Assembly: GCF_002797755.1 (NCBI RefSeq)
Contig: NZ_PGFI01000013.1
Coordinates: 62,001-126,000, forward strand
Source: Brevirhabdus pacifica
GTDB taxonomy: Bacteria; Pseudomonadota; Alphaproteobacteria; Rhodobacterales; Rhodobacteraceae
Reading direction: 5' to 3'
Length of the DNA: 64,000 bases
In this document: positions 37,980 through 48,415 of the stretch, in pieces
Position numbering within the stretch: position 1 is the stretch's first letter
Layout of the letters: each line of letters begins with the position of its first letter
Notes under the pieces: model-generated
Told to the model about the DNA's origin: nothing
The model's input: the letters and a program-made list of their open reading frames with translations, nothing else
Database searches by the model: none
Position numbers and translations under genes: made by a program

Positions 37980-38957
37980 TTAGCCGGAGCCGATCAGAAC
38001 GCCCGCCGCCAGCACCAGCGCGCCGCCCAGGACCACCTGCATCGCGGCCCGGAAGAAGGGCGTTTCCATATAGCGGTTCTGGATCCAGGCGATGGCCCAA
38101 AGCTCTATGAAGACCACGATGCCGGCGATGGTGGTGGCGGTCCAGAAATCGGGGATGAGATAGGGCAGCGCGTGGCCAAGGCCGCCCAGGGTCGTCATGA
38201 CCCCCGAGGCGATGCCGCGCTTTAACGGAGAGCCACGGCCCGACAACTCGCCATCGTCCGATGCGGCCTCGGTGAAGCCCATCGAGATGCCGGCGCCGAC
38301 CGAGGCGGCCAGCCCGACCAGGAAGGTCTGCCAGGTGTCGCCGGTCGCGAAGGCCGCCGCGAAGATCGGCGCCAGGGTCGAGACGGAGCCGTCCATCAGC
38401 CCCGCCAGCCCCGGCTGCACCCAGGTCAGAACGAACTGGCGCTTGGCGGCCTCGTCCTCGGTGTCGCGGGCTTCGGGGTCGAGGTGCTTGTCCTCCAGCT
38501 CGTCGGCGGTGGCGGCATGACCCGCCTCGGCGGCAGCCAGGTCGCCCAGCAGCTTGCGGGTGGCGCTATCGGTGGTGCGGCGTGCGGCGGCCTCGTAGAA
38601 GCGGCGGGCCTGGTCTTCCATGCCGGCGGCCTCCTCGCGGATCCGCTCAAGGCCGAGGTTCTCCACCAGCCAGACCGGCCGGCGGGCGTAATAGCCCGAG
38701 ACATGCTCACGCCGGATCAGGGGGATCATTGTGCCGAAACGCGCCTCGTGCAGCTCGATCAGGCGGCGGCGATGCTCGTCCTCCTCGGCCGCCATGCCAT
38801 CGAAGATGGATGCCGAGGCGGGAAACTCGTCGCGCAGGGATTCGGCATATTGGCGGTAAATCCGGGCGTCATCCTCTTCCGAGGAAATGGCCAGCGCCAG
38901 GACCTCCTGCTCGCTCAGGTCCGAAAAGCGGCGGCGTTGGGCAAATCCGGGTATCAT
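37980..38957 (-). CDS. mbfA: MbfA-type membrane-bound ferritin/VIT1 iron exporter
   Basis: This 325-residue protein combines an N-terminal ferritin-like/erythrin di-iron domain (~15-165, metal-ligand helices EEDDARIYR, EEDEHRR, AAAEAGHAATADELE) with a C-terminal VIT1/CCC1-like membrane domain of about five segments (MDGSVSTLAPIFAAAFATG, SVGAGISMGFTEA). MbfA exports iron and protects against iron and H2O2 in rhizobia, where it is controlled by Irr. Strong AGGAGG at nine bases before the ATG. A small palindrome in the promoter gap is noted separately. Confidence 0.9.
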   Translation of the reverse strand: MIPGFAQRRRFSDLSEQEVLALAISSEEDDARIYRQYAESLRDEFPASASIFDGMAAEEDEHRRRLIELHEARFGTMIPLIRREHVSGYYARRPVWLVENLGLERIREEAAGMEDQARRFYEAAARRTTDSATRKLLGDLAAAEAGHAATADELEDKHLDPEARDTEDEAAKRQFVLTWVQPGLAGLMDGSVSTLAPIFAAAFATGDTWQTFLVGLAASVGAGISMGFTEAASDDGELSGRGSPLKRGIASGVMTTLGGLGHALPYLIPDFWTATTIAGIVVFIELWAIAWIQNRYMETPFFRAAMQVVLGGALVLAAGVLIGSG

Positions 38958-39037
38958 CGGGGGCGACCTCCTGCTGGTTTCCCCTCAAGCTAGAGGAAGG
39001 GGCCGCTCCCGCAAGGGGCAAGCGTCGCGCCCCTGCC

Positions 39038-39763
39038 CTAGTCCAGTCGGCGCACGTGCATCTGGTTGCCGACCTTGCGGGTTTCGAACCGCTTGAGGTC
39101 CTGAACCAGATCAGACAGCTTCTTGCGCCCGTAGCTGCGGGTGTCGAAATCGGGGTTGTCGGCGGTGATGTACTGGCCAAGCTGGCCCAGCGCATACCAG
39201 TCGTCGTCCTGGGCGATCTTGTCCATCGCCCGCAGGATCAGCGGGATCGCATCGGTGGGATCGGCCTTGCCCTTGCGCGGGGCCTCGGAGCGGGCGCCGC
39301 CGCTTGCGGGTTCGGGCTCGTCGACGAGGTTCTCGATCATCACGAACCGGGTGCAGACATTGCGCAGGGATTCGGGCGCCTTGCCCTCGCCGATGCCGAT
39401 CACGTCCAGGCCGTTCTCGCGGATGCGGTTGGCCAGGGCGGTGAAGTCGCTGTCCGACGAGACGATGACAAAACCGTCGAACCGGCCGGTGTGCAGGATG
39501 TCCATCGCGTCGATCACCAGACCGATGTCGCTGGCGTTCTTGCCCTTGGTATTGGCGGTTTCCTGATGCGCGACAAGCCCGTGTTCCAGCACCTTCTCGG
39601 CCCAGCCGCGCAGGCGGTCGCTGGACCAGTCGCCATAAACCCGGCGCAGGGCGGGCTTACCCAGGCTCGTGATCTCTTTCAGGATCGCCTCGGCGAATTT
39701 CGCCGGGATGTTGTCGGCGTCGATCAGGACGGCCAGCAGGGGCGGTTTGGTAAGCTCGGGCAT
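39038..39763 (-). CDS. NYN-domain protein with C-terminal LOTUS/OST-HTH-like domain
   Basis: This 241-residue protein has an N-terminal NYN (PIN-like RNase) domain with acidic residues in LIDADNIPAK, KNASDIGLVIDAMD and VSSDSDFTALANRIRE. A charged linker (~145-165) leads to a C-terminal winged-helix-like module (~170-241) matching OST-HTH/LOTUS proteins that bind RNA. It is likely an RNA-processing factor. The start at 39763 gives MPELTKPPLLAVLIDADN; the longer frame to 39826 lacks a ribosome site. Confidence 0.85.
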   Translation of the reverse strand: MPELTKPPLLAVLIDADNIPAKFAEAILKEITSLGKPALRRVYGDWSSDRLRGWAEKVLEHGLVAHQETANTKGKNASDIGLVIDAMDILHTGRFDGFVIVSSDSDFTALANRIRENGLDVIGIGEGKAPESLRNVCTRFVMIENLVDEPEPASGGARSEAPRKGKADPTDAIPLILRAMDKIAQDDDWYALGQLGQYITADNPDFDTRSYGRKKLSDLVQDLKRFETRKVGNQMHVRRLD

Positions 39764-39844
39764 GGGGCTTGGCCTTTGTTGTTCTGGTGGGCCGCCGCCG
39801 GTCGGGGGCGGCCCTTTCCCTCGCACATAGCCCGCAAGGCGGGG

Positions 39845-40957
<1,113 letters not shown>

Positions 40958-41106
40958 ACTCGGGGTCCTTTCAGCGAGGTGGTGCGGCAGAATGTGGCAA
41001 AGCCGGCGCGGGATCAACCGCCCGGCGGGGCGTTCGGGTCCGGTGCCGGGGCGACATTGGTCGCAAGGAAGGGGGATGGATCGGGCCCGGCGCGCGGGCG
41101 GGCGGG

Positions 41107-41613
41107 TCAGCGCAGGTGGTCGGCGAACTCGGCCAGGACGCTGACGTAGATATCGCGCTTGAAGGGCACGATCGCCTCGACCAGGTCGGCCCGGCGCATC
41201 CACTGCCAGCGGGCGAACTCGGGGTGGCCCCCGTTGATGTCGATACCGTTCTCCGAACCCGTAAGCTGCATCAGGAACCAGTGCTGGGACTGGCCCCGGA
41301 AGCGGCCCTTCCAGACCTTGGGCACCAGGTCATGGGGCAGGTCGTAACAGCGGGCCTCGCGGGTTTCGGCCAGCACTGTCACCTGCTCGTCGGTCAGCCC
41401 CGTCTCCTCACTCAGCTCTCGCAAGGCGGCCTGGCGCGGGCTTTCGCCGGGATCGACCCCGCCCTGGGGCATCTGCCATGCGCCGGGCGTGTCCAGCCGT
41501 TCGCCGGCAAAGATCAGCCCGTCGCGGTTGATCAGCACGATGCCCACGCAGGGGCGATAGGGCAGGCGCGCGATCTCTTCGGCACAGGGGGCGGTCGGGG
41601 AGTTGTCGGTCAT
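41107..41613 (-). CDS. rppH: RNA pyrophosphohydrolase (Nudix)
   Basis: This 168-residue Nudix hydrolase removes pyrophosphate from mRNA 5' ends, which starts decay, or hydrolyses dinucleoside polyphosphates. The Nudix box is [23 protein letters not shown] (with REL-SEE in the middle). [14 protein letters not shown] and GAWQMPQGG are typical of RppH/IalA. Start ATG 41613. It is last in the rsfS-rlmH-gpmI-envC-ctpA direction, separated from ctpA by a hairpin. Confidence 0.93.
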   Translation of the reverse strand: MTDNSPTAPCAEEIARLPYRPCVGIVLINRDGLIFAGERLDTPGAWQMPQGGVDPGESPRQAALRELSEETGLTDEQVTVLAETREARCYDLPHDLVPKVWKGRFRGQSQHWFLMQLTGSENGIDINGGHPEFARWQWMRRADLVEAIVPFKRDIYVSVLAEFADHLR

Positions 41614-41648
41614 GTCAGGCGAAAACCCGGGTCTTGAGGGTGGTGGCG

Positions 41649-41667
41649 GGCGGGGCCGGGCCCCGCC
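41649..41667 (-). terminator. GC hairpin between ctpA and rppH
   Basis: Nine-base arms GGCGGGGCC and GGCCCCGCC around one base, 26 bases past the ctpA stop on the minus strand. No T run follows. May limit read-through into rppH or stabilise the 3' end. Confidence 0.45.
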
Positions 41668-41692
41668 GCACCGCATGGTGCATGGCCGTGGA

Positions 41693-43048
41693 TCACTCCT
41701 GCGGGCCGAGCACCTTGAGACCCTTCAGCAGGTCGATGGCATAGGAAAGCTGGTAATCCTCCTCGCGCAGCTTGGCGGCTGCGGCGGCGGCTTCCTGCTC
41801 TTTCTTGAGCTGCTCACGCTCGGCGTCGGTCATGCTGTCGTTGCTGATCGCGCCGCGCAGGTCCGCCTCAGAACGGTTGGGACGGCGGGTGCCGTTCGCC
41901 TTCTCGTCCCCGTCCTCGCCCTCGGCGGCGGCCTCGGGGCGCGGGGGCTGTTCGACCACGATGTCGGGCGAGACGCCCAGCGCCTGGATCGAGCGGCCCG
42001 ACGGCGTGTAGTAACGCGCCGTCGTAAGGCGCATCGCGGCCTCGCCGCGCAGGGGCATGATCGTCTGGACCGACCCCTTGCCGAAGCTCTTGGTGCCGAC
42101 CACCACCGCGCGATGGTGATCCTGAAGCGCGCCCGCGACGATTTCCGAGGCCGAGGCCGAACCGCCGTTGATCAGCACGACCATCGGCTTGCCCTCGGCC
42201 AGGTCGCCGGGGCTGGCGTTGACGCGGTCGCTGTCCTGGGGATTGCGGCCACGGGTCGAAACGATCTCGCCCTTGTCGAGGAAGGCGTCCGACACGCGGA
42301 TCGCCTGGGTCAGCAGACCACCGGGGTTGTTGCGCAGGTCCAGGATGAAGCCGTTGACCTTGTCGATCCCGCCGGCCTCTTCGACCAGCTTCTTCAGCTC
42401 GGTCTCGAGGTTGGGATAGGTCTGGTCGTTGAAGGTCGTCACGCGCAGCACGGGGGTCGTCCCCTCCAGCCGGGCGCGCACGGCGGTCAGGCGGATGGTG
42501 TCGCGCACGATGGTCACGTCGAAAGGCTCGGCCTTGCCCTCGCGGACGACGGTGATCACGATTTCCGAACCGACGGGACCGCGCATCATCTCGACCGCGT
42601 CATCCAGGGTCAGGCCCAGCACGCTTTCGCCGTCCACGTGGGTCACGAAATCGCCGGCCTCGATCCCGGCCTCGTCGGCGGGGGTGCCGTCGATGGGCGA
42701 GACGACCTTCACGAAGCCCTCTTCCTGAGTGACCTCGATGCCGAGGCCGCCGAACTCACCCCGGGTCTGGACCTGCATGTCGTCGAAATCCTTCGGCGGC
42801 AGGTAGCTCGAGTGGGGATCCAGCGAGGTCAGCATGCCGTTGATCGCGGCCTCGATCAGGTCGGCCTCGTCCACCTCTTCGACATATTGGGCGCGGATGC
42901 GTTCGAAGATGTCGCCGAACAGGTCGAGCTGTTCGTAGACATTGGTCTTCTGTTCGGATTCCTGGGCGATCAGCGGACCGGCGACCTGGGTGGTCATGAC
43001 GATCCCGGCCAGGGTGCCGCCGACGGCGGCCATCACATATCTCTTCAT
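41693..43048 (-). CDS. ctpA: Carboxy-terminal processing protease (S41)
   Basis: This 451-residue periplasmic protease has a signal peptide (~1-29), a PDZ domain (~90-175) and a S41 catalytic domain with [15 protein letters not shown] (Ser within 297-301) and Lys324 in [10 protein letters not shown]. An acidic, glutamate-rich linker (~370-430) near the C-terminus is probably disordered. It follows the EnvC-like gene by 6 bases. Family members trim envelope proteins, including cell-wall hydrolases and their regulators. Confidence 0.95.
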   Translation of the reverse strand: MKRYVMAAVGGTLAGIVMTTQVAGPLIAQESEQKTNVYEQLDLFGDIFERIRAQYVEEVDEADLIEAAINGMLTSLDPHSSYLPPKDFDDMQVQTRGEFGGLGIEVTQEEGFVKVVSPIDGTPADEAGIEAGDFVTHVDGESVLGLTLDDAVEMMRGPVGSEIVITVVREGKAEPFDVTIVRDTIRLTAVRARLEGTTPVLRVTTFNDQTYPNLETELKKLVEEAGGIDKVNGFILDLRNNPGGLLTQAIRVSDAFLDKGEIVSTRGRNPQDSDRVNASPGDLAEGKPMVVLINGGSASASEIVAGALQDHHRAVVVGTKSFGKGSVQTIMPLRGEAAMRLTTARYYTPSGRSIQALGVSPDIVVEQPPRPEAAAEGEDGDEKANGTRRPNRSEADLRGAISNDSMTDAEREQLKKEQEAAAAAAKLREEDYQLSYAIDLLKGLKVLGPQE

Positions 43049-43054
43049 CGCATC

Positions 43055-44227
43055 CTATTCCTCTGTCAGGCGGAACCAGTCGGCTGGATCCATCGGCACG
43101 TTGGCCTGTCTCACTTCCATATAAAGCGTTTCCTCCCGGGATCCGCCATCGTCTTTGACCCCCACGGTCAGGAAGTCGCGCTCTTCCGGCGCCTCGCCGC
43201 CCATGAGCCCGATCGGCGCGCCGGCGGGGATGATCTCTCCGACCTCACCATAAACCTCTTTAAGCCCGGCGATCACCAGCAAGAAGTCGGCCGCAGGCTC
43301 CAGGATCATCACGTTTCCGTAGTCCAGCAGCGGGCCGCGGTAGCGGATCGTCGCGGGCCAGGGGCTGGTGACCAGGGCGCGGGGCCGGGTCGCAAGGACG
43401 ATGCCCGGCCGGCGCACGCCCGCGGCGTCCGCCTCTTCGAACCGGCGCAGAAGCTTGCCATCGACGGGCAGCGGCAGCCGCCCCCGTGCGCCCGCGAACC
43501 TGTCGGGCGCCTCGGCCTCCCCCGCTCCGCTTTCCAGCGCGGTGACCTCCTGCCGGCTCAGCCCGTCGGCAAAGCTGTCGAGGGTCTGGCTGCTTTCGGC
43601 CAGGCGGGCCAGGGCGGCCGGGTCGGCGGCGAAACGGCGCGGCAGGTCGGTGCGGTCGGCCACGGCGCGCGACAGGGCGATGCGGGCCTTCTGCGCCCCA
43701 TCCAGCCCCTCGCTCAGCGTCGCGGCAGCGCTTTCCTGCAAAAGGCGCAGAACCTGAAGCTCGGACAGCTCGGCACCAAGTGTGCGGGCCTGGGATTGCA
43801 GCGCGGGCGTGATCTCGGACAGGATCATCCCCGAGCGGGCGGTGCCGACCGGCCCCGAGGGATGAAGCAGCAGCAGGGGCGCCGGCGCGCGCTGGATCGT
43901 CTGCAACGCTCCCAGAAGCCGCGCCACCTCCTCGCGCTTGGCGTCCAGCCGCATGACCAGCACCCGCTCGCGCAGGGTCGCCTGGCGCAGTCCCTCGCGC
44001 AGGGCGATCAGCCCTTCCTCGTAGCCGCGCACCGCCTCGCTGAGGGCCCGGACCCGGTCACGGGCGCCTTCCGCCTCGGTCAAAGCGATCGCGGCGCGCT
44101 CCAGCATCTGGGCCGCGCGTTGTGCGGTGATGGCGGGATCGGCCTGCCCCGATGCCATGCCCGGCAGCAAAAGCGCCAGCAGGATGGCAAGGCCACGGGG
44201 GCCGCGGGGTCGGAACCGGCCCCTCAC
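43055..44227 (-). CDS. EnvC-like murein hydrolase activator, degenerate LytM domain
   Basis: This 390-residue periplasmic protein has a signal peptide (~1-28), a long coiled-coil region (~30-200) and a LytM/M23-like C-terminal domain. The zinc ligands expected in M23 peptidases are replaced: the first His-Asp region reads RRPGIVL, and the HLHFE position reads TLYMEVR. It is therefore likely an amidase activator as in EnvC/NlpD, not a hydrolase. ATGA overlap with gpmI upstream; ctpA follows within 6 bases. Confidence 0.88.
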   Translation of the reverse strand: MRGRFRPRGPRGLAILLALLLPGMASGQADPAITAQRAAQMLERAAIALTEAEGARDRVRALSEAVRGYEEGLIALREGLRQATLRERVLVMRLDAKREEVARLLGALQTIQRAPAPLLLLHPSGPVGTARSGMILSEITPALQSQARTLGAELSELQVLRLLQESAAATLSEGLDGAQKARIALSRAVADRTDLPRRFAADPAALARLAESSQTLDSFADGLSRQEVTALESGAGEAEAPDRFAGARGRLPLPVDGKLLRRFEEADAAGVRRPGIVLATRPRALVTSPWPATIRYRGPLLDYGNVMILEPAADFLLVIAGLKEVYGEVGEIIPAGAPIGLMGGEAPEERDFLTVGVKDDGGSREETLYMEVRQANVPMDPADWFRLTEE

Positions 44228-45744
44228 CGGATCAATGACTTTCCGGTCATCTCGGGCGGGGGCGTCAGGCCCATCAGCTCCAGCACCGTGGGCGCCAGGT
44301 CCGCCAGCCGCCCATCGGCCAGGCGCGCGCCCTCGGGGCCGCCGTCCAGCAGGACGGGCACCGGGTTGAGGGTGTGGGCGGTGTGCGCCTTGCCGGTCTC
44401 GGGGTCGACCATCAGCTCACAATTGCCGTGGTCGGCGGTGACAAGCAGCGCGCCGCCGCTGGCGCGGGTCGCCTCGATCAGCCGGCCGAGGGCCACATCC
44501 ACGGCCTCGCAGGCGCGGGTCGCCGCAGAGATCGAGCCGGTGTGACCGACCATGTCGGGATTGGCAAAGTTGACCACGACCAGATCATATCCCTTGCGCA
44601 CGGCCGCGACCAGGTGATCGGCCACCTCGACCGAGGACATTTCGGGGCGCAGGTCATAGGTGGGCACGTCGGGGCTGGCGGGCATGTGACGGTCCTCGCC
44701 CGGCTCGGGCTCTTCGCGCCCGCCGTTCAGGAAGAATGTCACGTGTGGGTATTTCTCGGTCTCGGCGATGTGGAACTGGGTCAGCCCCTTGGCCGCGACC
44801 CAGGCGCCCAGCGTATTCTCGACCTCGTGCTTGGGAAAGACCGTGTCGAAGAAGGCGTCGTGACGTTCGGAATAGTCGGCCATGCCAAGGCGGGCGACCA
44901 GTTCGGGGCGGGTCGCAGTGGGGAAATGGTCGAAGGCCGGGTCGACGATGGCCGACAGGATCTCGCGGGCGCGGTCGGCGCGGAAGTTCAGGCAGAAAAG
45001 CCCGTCGCCGTCGCCCATGCCGGCATAGTCGCCGATGACGGTCGGATCGTAGAACTCGTCGCTTTCGCCGCGGCCACGGGCGGCGCGGTCGGCGTCGCGG
45101 GCGCTGGCGGCGCGGTGGGCGGCGCGCCCCTCGACCATGGCGGCATAGGCCTTCTCGACCCGCTCCCAGCGCTGGTCGCGGTCCATCGCCCAGTAGCGGC
45201 CGATGACAGTGCCTATGCGCGCCCCCTCGGGCAGGGCCTCCTCAAGCTGCCTGAGAAAGCCACCGGCTGAGCCGGGGGCGACATCGCGCCCGTCGGTCAG
45301 CGCGTGCACCACCACGGGAATACCGCGCCCCGCCAGAAGGCGCACCGCCTCGATCAGGTGGGCGATGTGGCCGTGGACGCCCCCGTCCGATGCCACTCCC
45401 AGCAGGTGGGCGGTGCCGCCGCTGGTCCCAACCCTGTCGGCAAAGCGCAGAAGGGCGGGATGCGCGGCAAAGCTGCCGTCCTCGATCGCAAGGTCGATCC
45501 GGCCAAGGTCCATCGGCACGATGCGCCCGGCACCGATATTCATGTGCCCGACCTCGGAATTGCCCATCTGACCGGTGGGCAGGCCCACGTCCGGCCCGTG
45601 GGTAATCAACCGTCCCATCGGCCCCTTGGCCATCAGCGCATCGAAATTGGGGGTGTCCGCCTGGGCCGGCGCATCCTCTGGTCCGCCCGTGCCGATGCCC
45701 CAGCCATCCAGAATGCACAGAACGACGGGTCGGGGACTGGTCAT
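44224..45744 (-). CDS. gpmI: 2,3-bisphosphoglycerate-independent phosphoglycerate mutase
   Basis: This 506-residue manganese enzyme interconverts 3- and 2-phosphoglycerate. The phosphorylated Ser63 is in GNSEVGHMNIG; metal-binding Asp13 is in ILDGWGIG, others in TADHGNCELM and PDMVGHTGS. The alkaline-phosphatase-like fold is of full length. It lies 130 bases downstream of rlmH and overlaps the EnvC-like gene by four bases, a conserved alphaproteobacterial order. Confidence 0.96.
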   Translation of the reverse strand: MTSPRPVVLCILDGWGIGTGGPEDAPAQADTPNFDALMAKGPMGRLITHGPDVGLPTGQMGNSEVGHMNIGAGRIVPMDLGRIDLAIEDGSFAAHPALLRFADRVGTSGGTAHLLGVASDGGVHGHIAHLIEAVRLLAGRGIPVVVHALTDGRDVAPGSAGGFLRQLEEALPEGARIGTVIGRYWAMDRDQRWERVEKAYAAMVEGRAAHRAASARDADRAARGRGESDEFYDPTVIGDYAGMGDGDGLFCLNFRADRAREILSAIVDPAFDHFPTATRPELVARLGMADYSERHDAFFDTVFPKHEVENTLGAWVAAKGLTQFHIAETEKYPHVTFFLNGGREEPEPGEDRHMPASPDVPTYDLRPEMSSVEVADHLVAAVRKGYDLVVVNFANPDMVGHTGSISAATRACEAVDVALGRLIEATRASGGALLVTADHGNCELMVDPETGKAHTAHTLNPVPVLLDGGPEGARLADGRLADLAPTVLELMGLTPPPEMTGKSLIR

Positions 45745-45874
45745 GCGGGCGGCTCCTTGGCGTTTGCCGGGTTTGTAGCCGGTCCCATCGGCGGGGGAAA
45801 CACCCAGAACGCCGCGCGCGGCGATTGGCGCCTGTCAGAAAGGGATAACCTGGCCCGGATGCGGCCCTTCACCC

Positions 45875-46345
45875 TCAGTCCCGGTGATAGGGGCTGCCGG
45901 ACAGGATCGAGGCCGCGCGGTAAAGCTGTTCGGACAGCATCACGCGGGCCAGCATGTGCGGCCAGACCATCGCGCCCAGAGAGATCGCCATGTCGGCCCG
46001 GGCGCGCAGCGCGGGGTCGATCCCGTCGGCGCCGCCGATCATCAGCGCCAGCTCGCCCCGCCCGTCATCGCGGTGACGGGCCAGTTCCTGCGCGAAATCG
46101 CGCGAGCTCAGCTTGCGCCCGCGCTCGTCCAGGACCCAGAGGGCCGCGGCTTCGGGCACGGCACGCTCCAGCAGGGCGGCCTCGGCGGTCATGCCGCCGC
46201 CCTTGCGGTCCTCGACCTCGACCACCTGGGCCGGGCCGAGGCCCAGCGCGCGGCCGGTCTTGTCAAATCGTGAGAGATAATCGTCGAGCAAAAGCCGTTC
46301 GGGACCGGCCCGAAGCCGGCCCACGGCACAGATCCTGACGCGCAT
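45875..46345 (-). CDS. rlmH: 23S rRNA (pseudouridine1915-N3)-methyltransferase
   Basis: This 156-residue SPOUT-class methyltransferase modifies helix 69 of 23S rRNA. LWVLDERGRKLSSRDFA, LMIGGADGIDP and SLGAMVWPHMLARVMLSEQLYRA form the knotted SAM site; the C-terminal SPYHRD is invariant. The start at 46345 (MRVRICAVGR) is 5 bases beyond the rsfS stop, so they are co-transcribed. Confidence 0.95.
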   Translation of the reverse strand: MRVRICAVGRLRAGPERLLLDDYLSRFDKTGRALGLGPAQVVEVEDRKGGGMTAEAALLERAVPEAAALWVLDERGRKLSSRDFAQELARHRDDGRGELALMIGGADGIDPALRARADMAISLGAMVWPHMLARVMLSEQLYRAASILSGSPYHRD

Positions 46346-46350
46346 GGCTC

Positions 46351-46728
46351 CTACCGGGGTTCGGTCGGCAGCCACATCTTTTCGAGGGCGTAGAATTCAC
46401 GCACCTCGGGGCGAAAGACGTGAACGATCACATCACCCGTGTCGATCAGCACCCAGTCGCCGGCATCCTTGCCTTCGACCTTGCTGAGACGGCCGAACTC
46501 CTGCTTCAGGCGATCGACCAGCTTTTCCGAGATCGCGGCCACCTGACGGGTCGAGCGCCCCGACGCGATCACCATGTGATCGGCCAGTTCGGTCCGCCCG
46601 CGCAGATCGATGGTCACGACATCCTCGGCCTTGTCGCTGGCCAGGGAGTCCAGGATTTCGTCAAGAAGTTGTTTGCTCGTGGCATTGTCCGCCGCCGATT
46701 CGGCGCCGGCATGTCGTGCGGCCGTCAT
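46351..46728 (-). CDS. rsfS: Ribosome silencing factor RsfS
   Basis: This 125-residue factor binds uL14 and blocks subunit joining when growth slows. The core AEDVVTIDLRGRTELADHMVIASGRSTRQV and GDWVLIDTGDVIVHVFRPEVREFYALEKMW is highly conserved. The ATG at 46728 has no direct ribosome site. A strong AAGGAGG instead precedes an 11-codon ORF (46760-46725) whose TGA overlaps this ATG (ATGA). Non-ATG starts further upstream in frame are the alternative. Confidence 0.93.
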   Translation of the reverse strand: MTAARHAGAESAADNATSKQLLDEILDSLASDKAEDVVTIDLRGRTELADHMVIASGRSTRQVAAISEKLVDRLKQEFGRLSKVEGKDAGDWVLIDTGDVIVHVFRPEVREFYALEKMWLPTEPR

Positions 46729-46760
46729 ATCGACCGTCTCCGCATGTTGAGACAGGACAT
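46725..46760 (-). CDS. 11-codon leader ORF coupled to rsfS
   Basis: ATG 46760 lies three bases after AAGGAGG-containing sequence and encodes MSCLNMRRRSI, ending in a TGA that overlaps the rsfS start as ATGA. Three consecutive Arg codons (CGG AGA CGG) precede the end. Either a true leader peptide giving translational coupling, or the original rsfS start followed by a frameshift. Spacing of the Shine-Dalgarno sequence to this ATG is short (3-4 bases). Confidence 0.45.
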   Translation of the reverse strand: MSCLNMRRRSI

Positions 46761-46867
46761 CGTCCTCCTTAACAACGCGCCGGCAAGCCCCGGCGCCGGG
46801 CATGGGGCCAATATAGCAACCGCAAGCCCCATTCTCAATTGCGCCGGCCATTTTTTGCGCAGCACGG

Positions 46868-48205
46868 TCAGTCGAGCACCACCCCCGGGCTCTTGGGTAT
46901 CTCGCCCAGGATGCGCACCTCGCGCTGGGGGAAGGGGATGTTGATGCCGTTTTCCTTGAACGTGTCCCACAGCGCCAGGAAAACGCCGCCGCGCACGTTG
47001 GTCAGCCCCTCGGTCGGGTCGCGGATCCAGAAGCGCAGCACGTAGTCGACCGAACTGTCGCCGAATCCCACGATGTGACAGACCGGCGGACGGATCGACA
47101 GCACCCGGTCGACCGACTTGGCCGCCGCGATTGCCAGCCGGCGCACGTCATGGGGATCGTCGTCGTAGGCGGCGCCGAAATTGATGTCGAGGCGCACGTA
47201 ATCGTTGGAATGGGACCAGTTGACCACCTGGGTGGTGATCAGGTCCTCGTTCGGGATCAGGTATTCCTTGCCGTCGCGGGTGGTGATCGAGACGTAGCGC
47301 GCGGTCAGGGCGTTGATCCAGCCGAAGGTCTCGCCCAGGCTGATGACGTCGCCGGGCTTGATCGACTTGTCGAGCAGGATGATCACCCCCGACACCAGGT
47401 TCGAAACGACCTTCTGCAGGCCGAAGCCAAGGCCGACGCCGATGGCACCCGACAGCACCGCAAGGCCCGTCAGGTCGAAGCCGACGGATTTCAGCCCGAT
47501 GAAGAAGGCCGCGCCGTAAAGCACGATCTGCAGGATCTTGACCGCCAGCACCCGCATGGAGGGCGACAGATCCTCATTGCCCTGGATGCGGTTCGAGGTG
47601 GCCGAGGAGACCAGCCGCGCCCCCGTGAACAGCAGCGCCGTGATCACCAGCGCCTTGAGAATGGCGAGCGCGGTCAGGCGAAACTCGCCAAACTCCAGCG
47701 CCAGCCCCTCCAGCATCCTGCCGAAGCTGTCGTCCAGTTCCAGATAGTAGAGCGTGACGTAGATCCACGCGCCCCAGGTCGCGACCCGGCGCAGCAGCGG
47801 ATTGCGGATCAGCCGGGCGATCAGCCCGACGACGAACCAGGCGGTGACGATGGTGGCGAAGAGCCCCACGAAATAGCTGCGAGAGGGCCAGGTCAGCTCG
47901 CGCATGACGAAGACGACGCCCCAGGCAACCAGCATGGTGGCGATCAGCCAGATCCGCCGGTGCAGCAGCACCAGGACCCGCATCCGCCACTTCGCCAGGC
48001 CTTCGAGGCTGCGCATCCAGTCGTGCATGCGTGGCGCCACGACCATCCGCAGCAGGTAGGCGACCAGCACGATCCCGACGACGATGCCAAGCTGATAGAG
48101 CCGCCAGGGCAGCAGGAGATCGTTGAGCAGGGCCTCGACCTGCGACCAGAGGCCGATCGCCTTGTCGGACACGGCGTCGGGGAGGCCGGGAATTTCTGGG
48201 TTCAT
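46868..48205 (-). CDS. MscS-family mechanosensitive ion channel
   Basis: This 445-residue inner-membrane protein has about five to six membrane segments (~35-230), then the MscS pore helix and beta domain (GLAVLSGAIGVGLGFGLQKVVSNLVSG, ~245-271; DKSIKPGDVISLGETFGWI; RDGKEYLIPNEDLIT). It has more membrane helices than E. coli MscS, as in the MscK/YbdG/Ynal-like groups. It protects against hypo-osmotic shock. Start ATG 48205 with AGGCGG upstream. Confidence 0.92.
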   Translation of the reverse strand: MNPEIPGLPDAVSDKAIGLWSQVEALLNDLLLPWRLYQLGIVVGIVLVAYLLRMVVAPRMHDWMRSLEGLAKWRMRVLVLLHRRIWLIATMLVAWGVVFVMRELTWPSRSYFVGLFATIVTAWFVVGLIARLIRNPLLRRVATWGAWIYVTLYYLELDDSFGRMLEGLALEFGEFRLTALAILKALVITALLFTGARLVSSATSNRIQGNEDLSPSMRVLAVKILQIVLYGAAFFIGLKSVGFDLTGLAVLSGAIGVGLGFGLQKVVSNLVSGVIILLDKSIKPGDVISLGETFGWINALTARYVSITTRDGKEYLIPNEDLITTQVVNWSHSNDYVRLDINFGAAYDDDPHDVRRLAIAAAKSVDRVLSIRPPVCHIVGFGDSSVDYVLRFWIRDPTEGLTNVRGGVFLALWDTFKENGINIPFPQREVRILGEIPKSPGVVLD

Positions 48206-48415
48206 TCCGCCTGACCTTTTTTTGCCAGAGTTGCACAGCGCCCCGGCGCGCCGCAACAGTTCCGGCCGCCCCGCCCGCCGCCGCGGCACTGTGCGGGGCG
48301 GATCGCGGCTGTCGGGCAACGGATTCGTTATCCTCCATCAGCCGATCGTGTGGGGAAGCCGGGGGGATGGGCCCTAGGTTCCGGGGTCGATGAAACGACA
48401 ACAGGGAACACAGCA

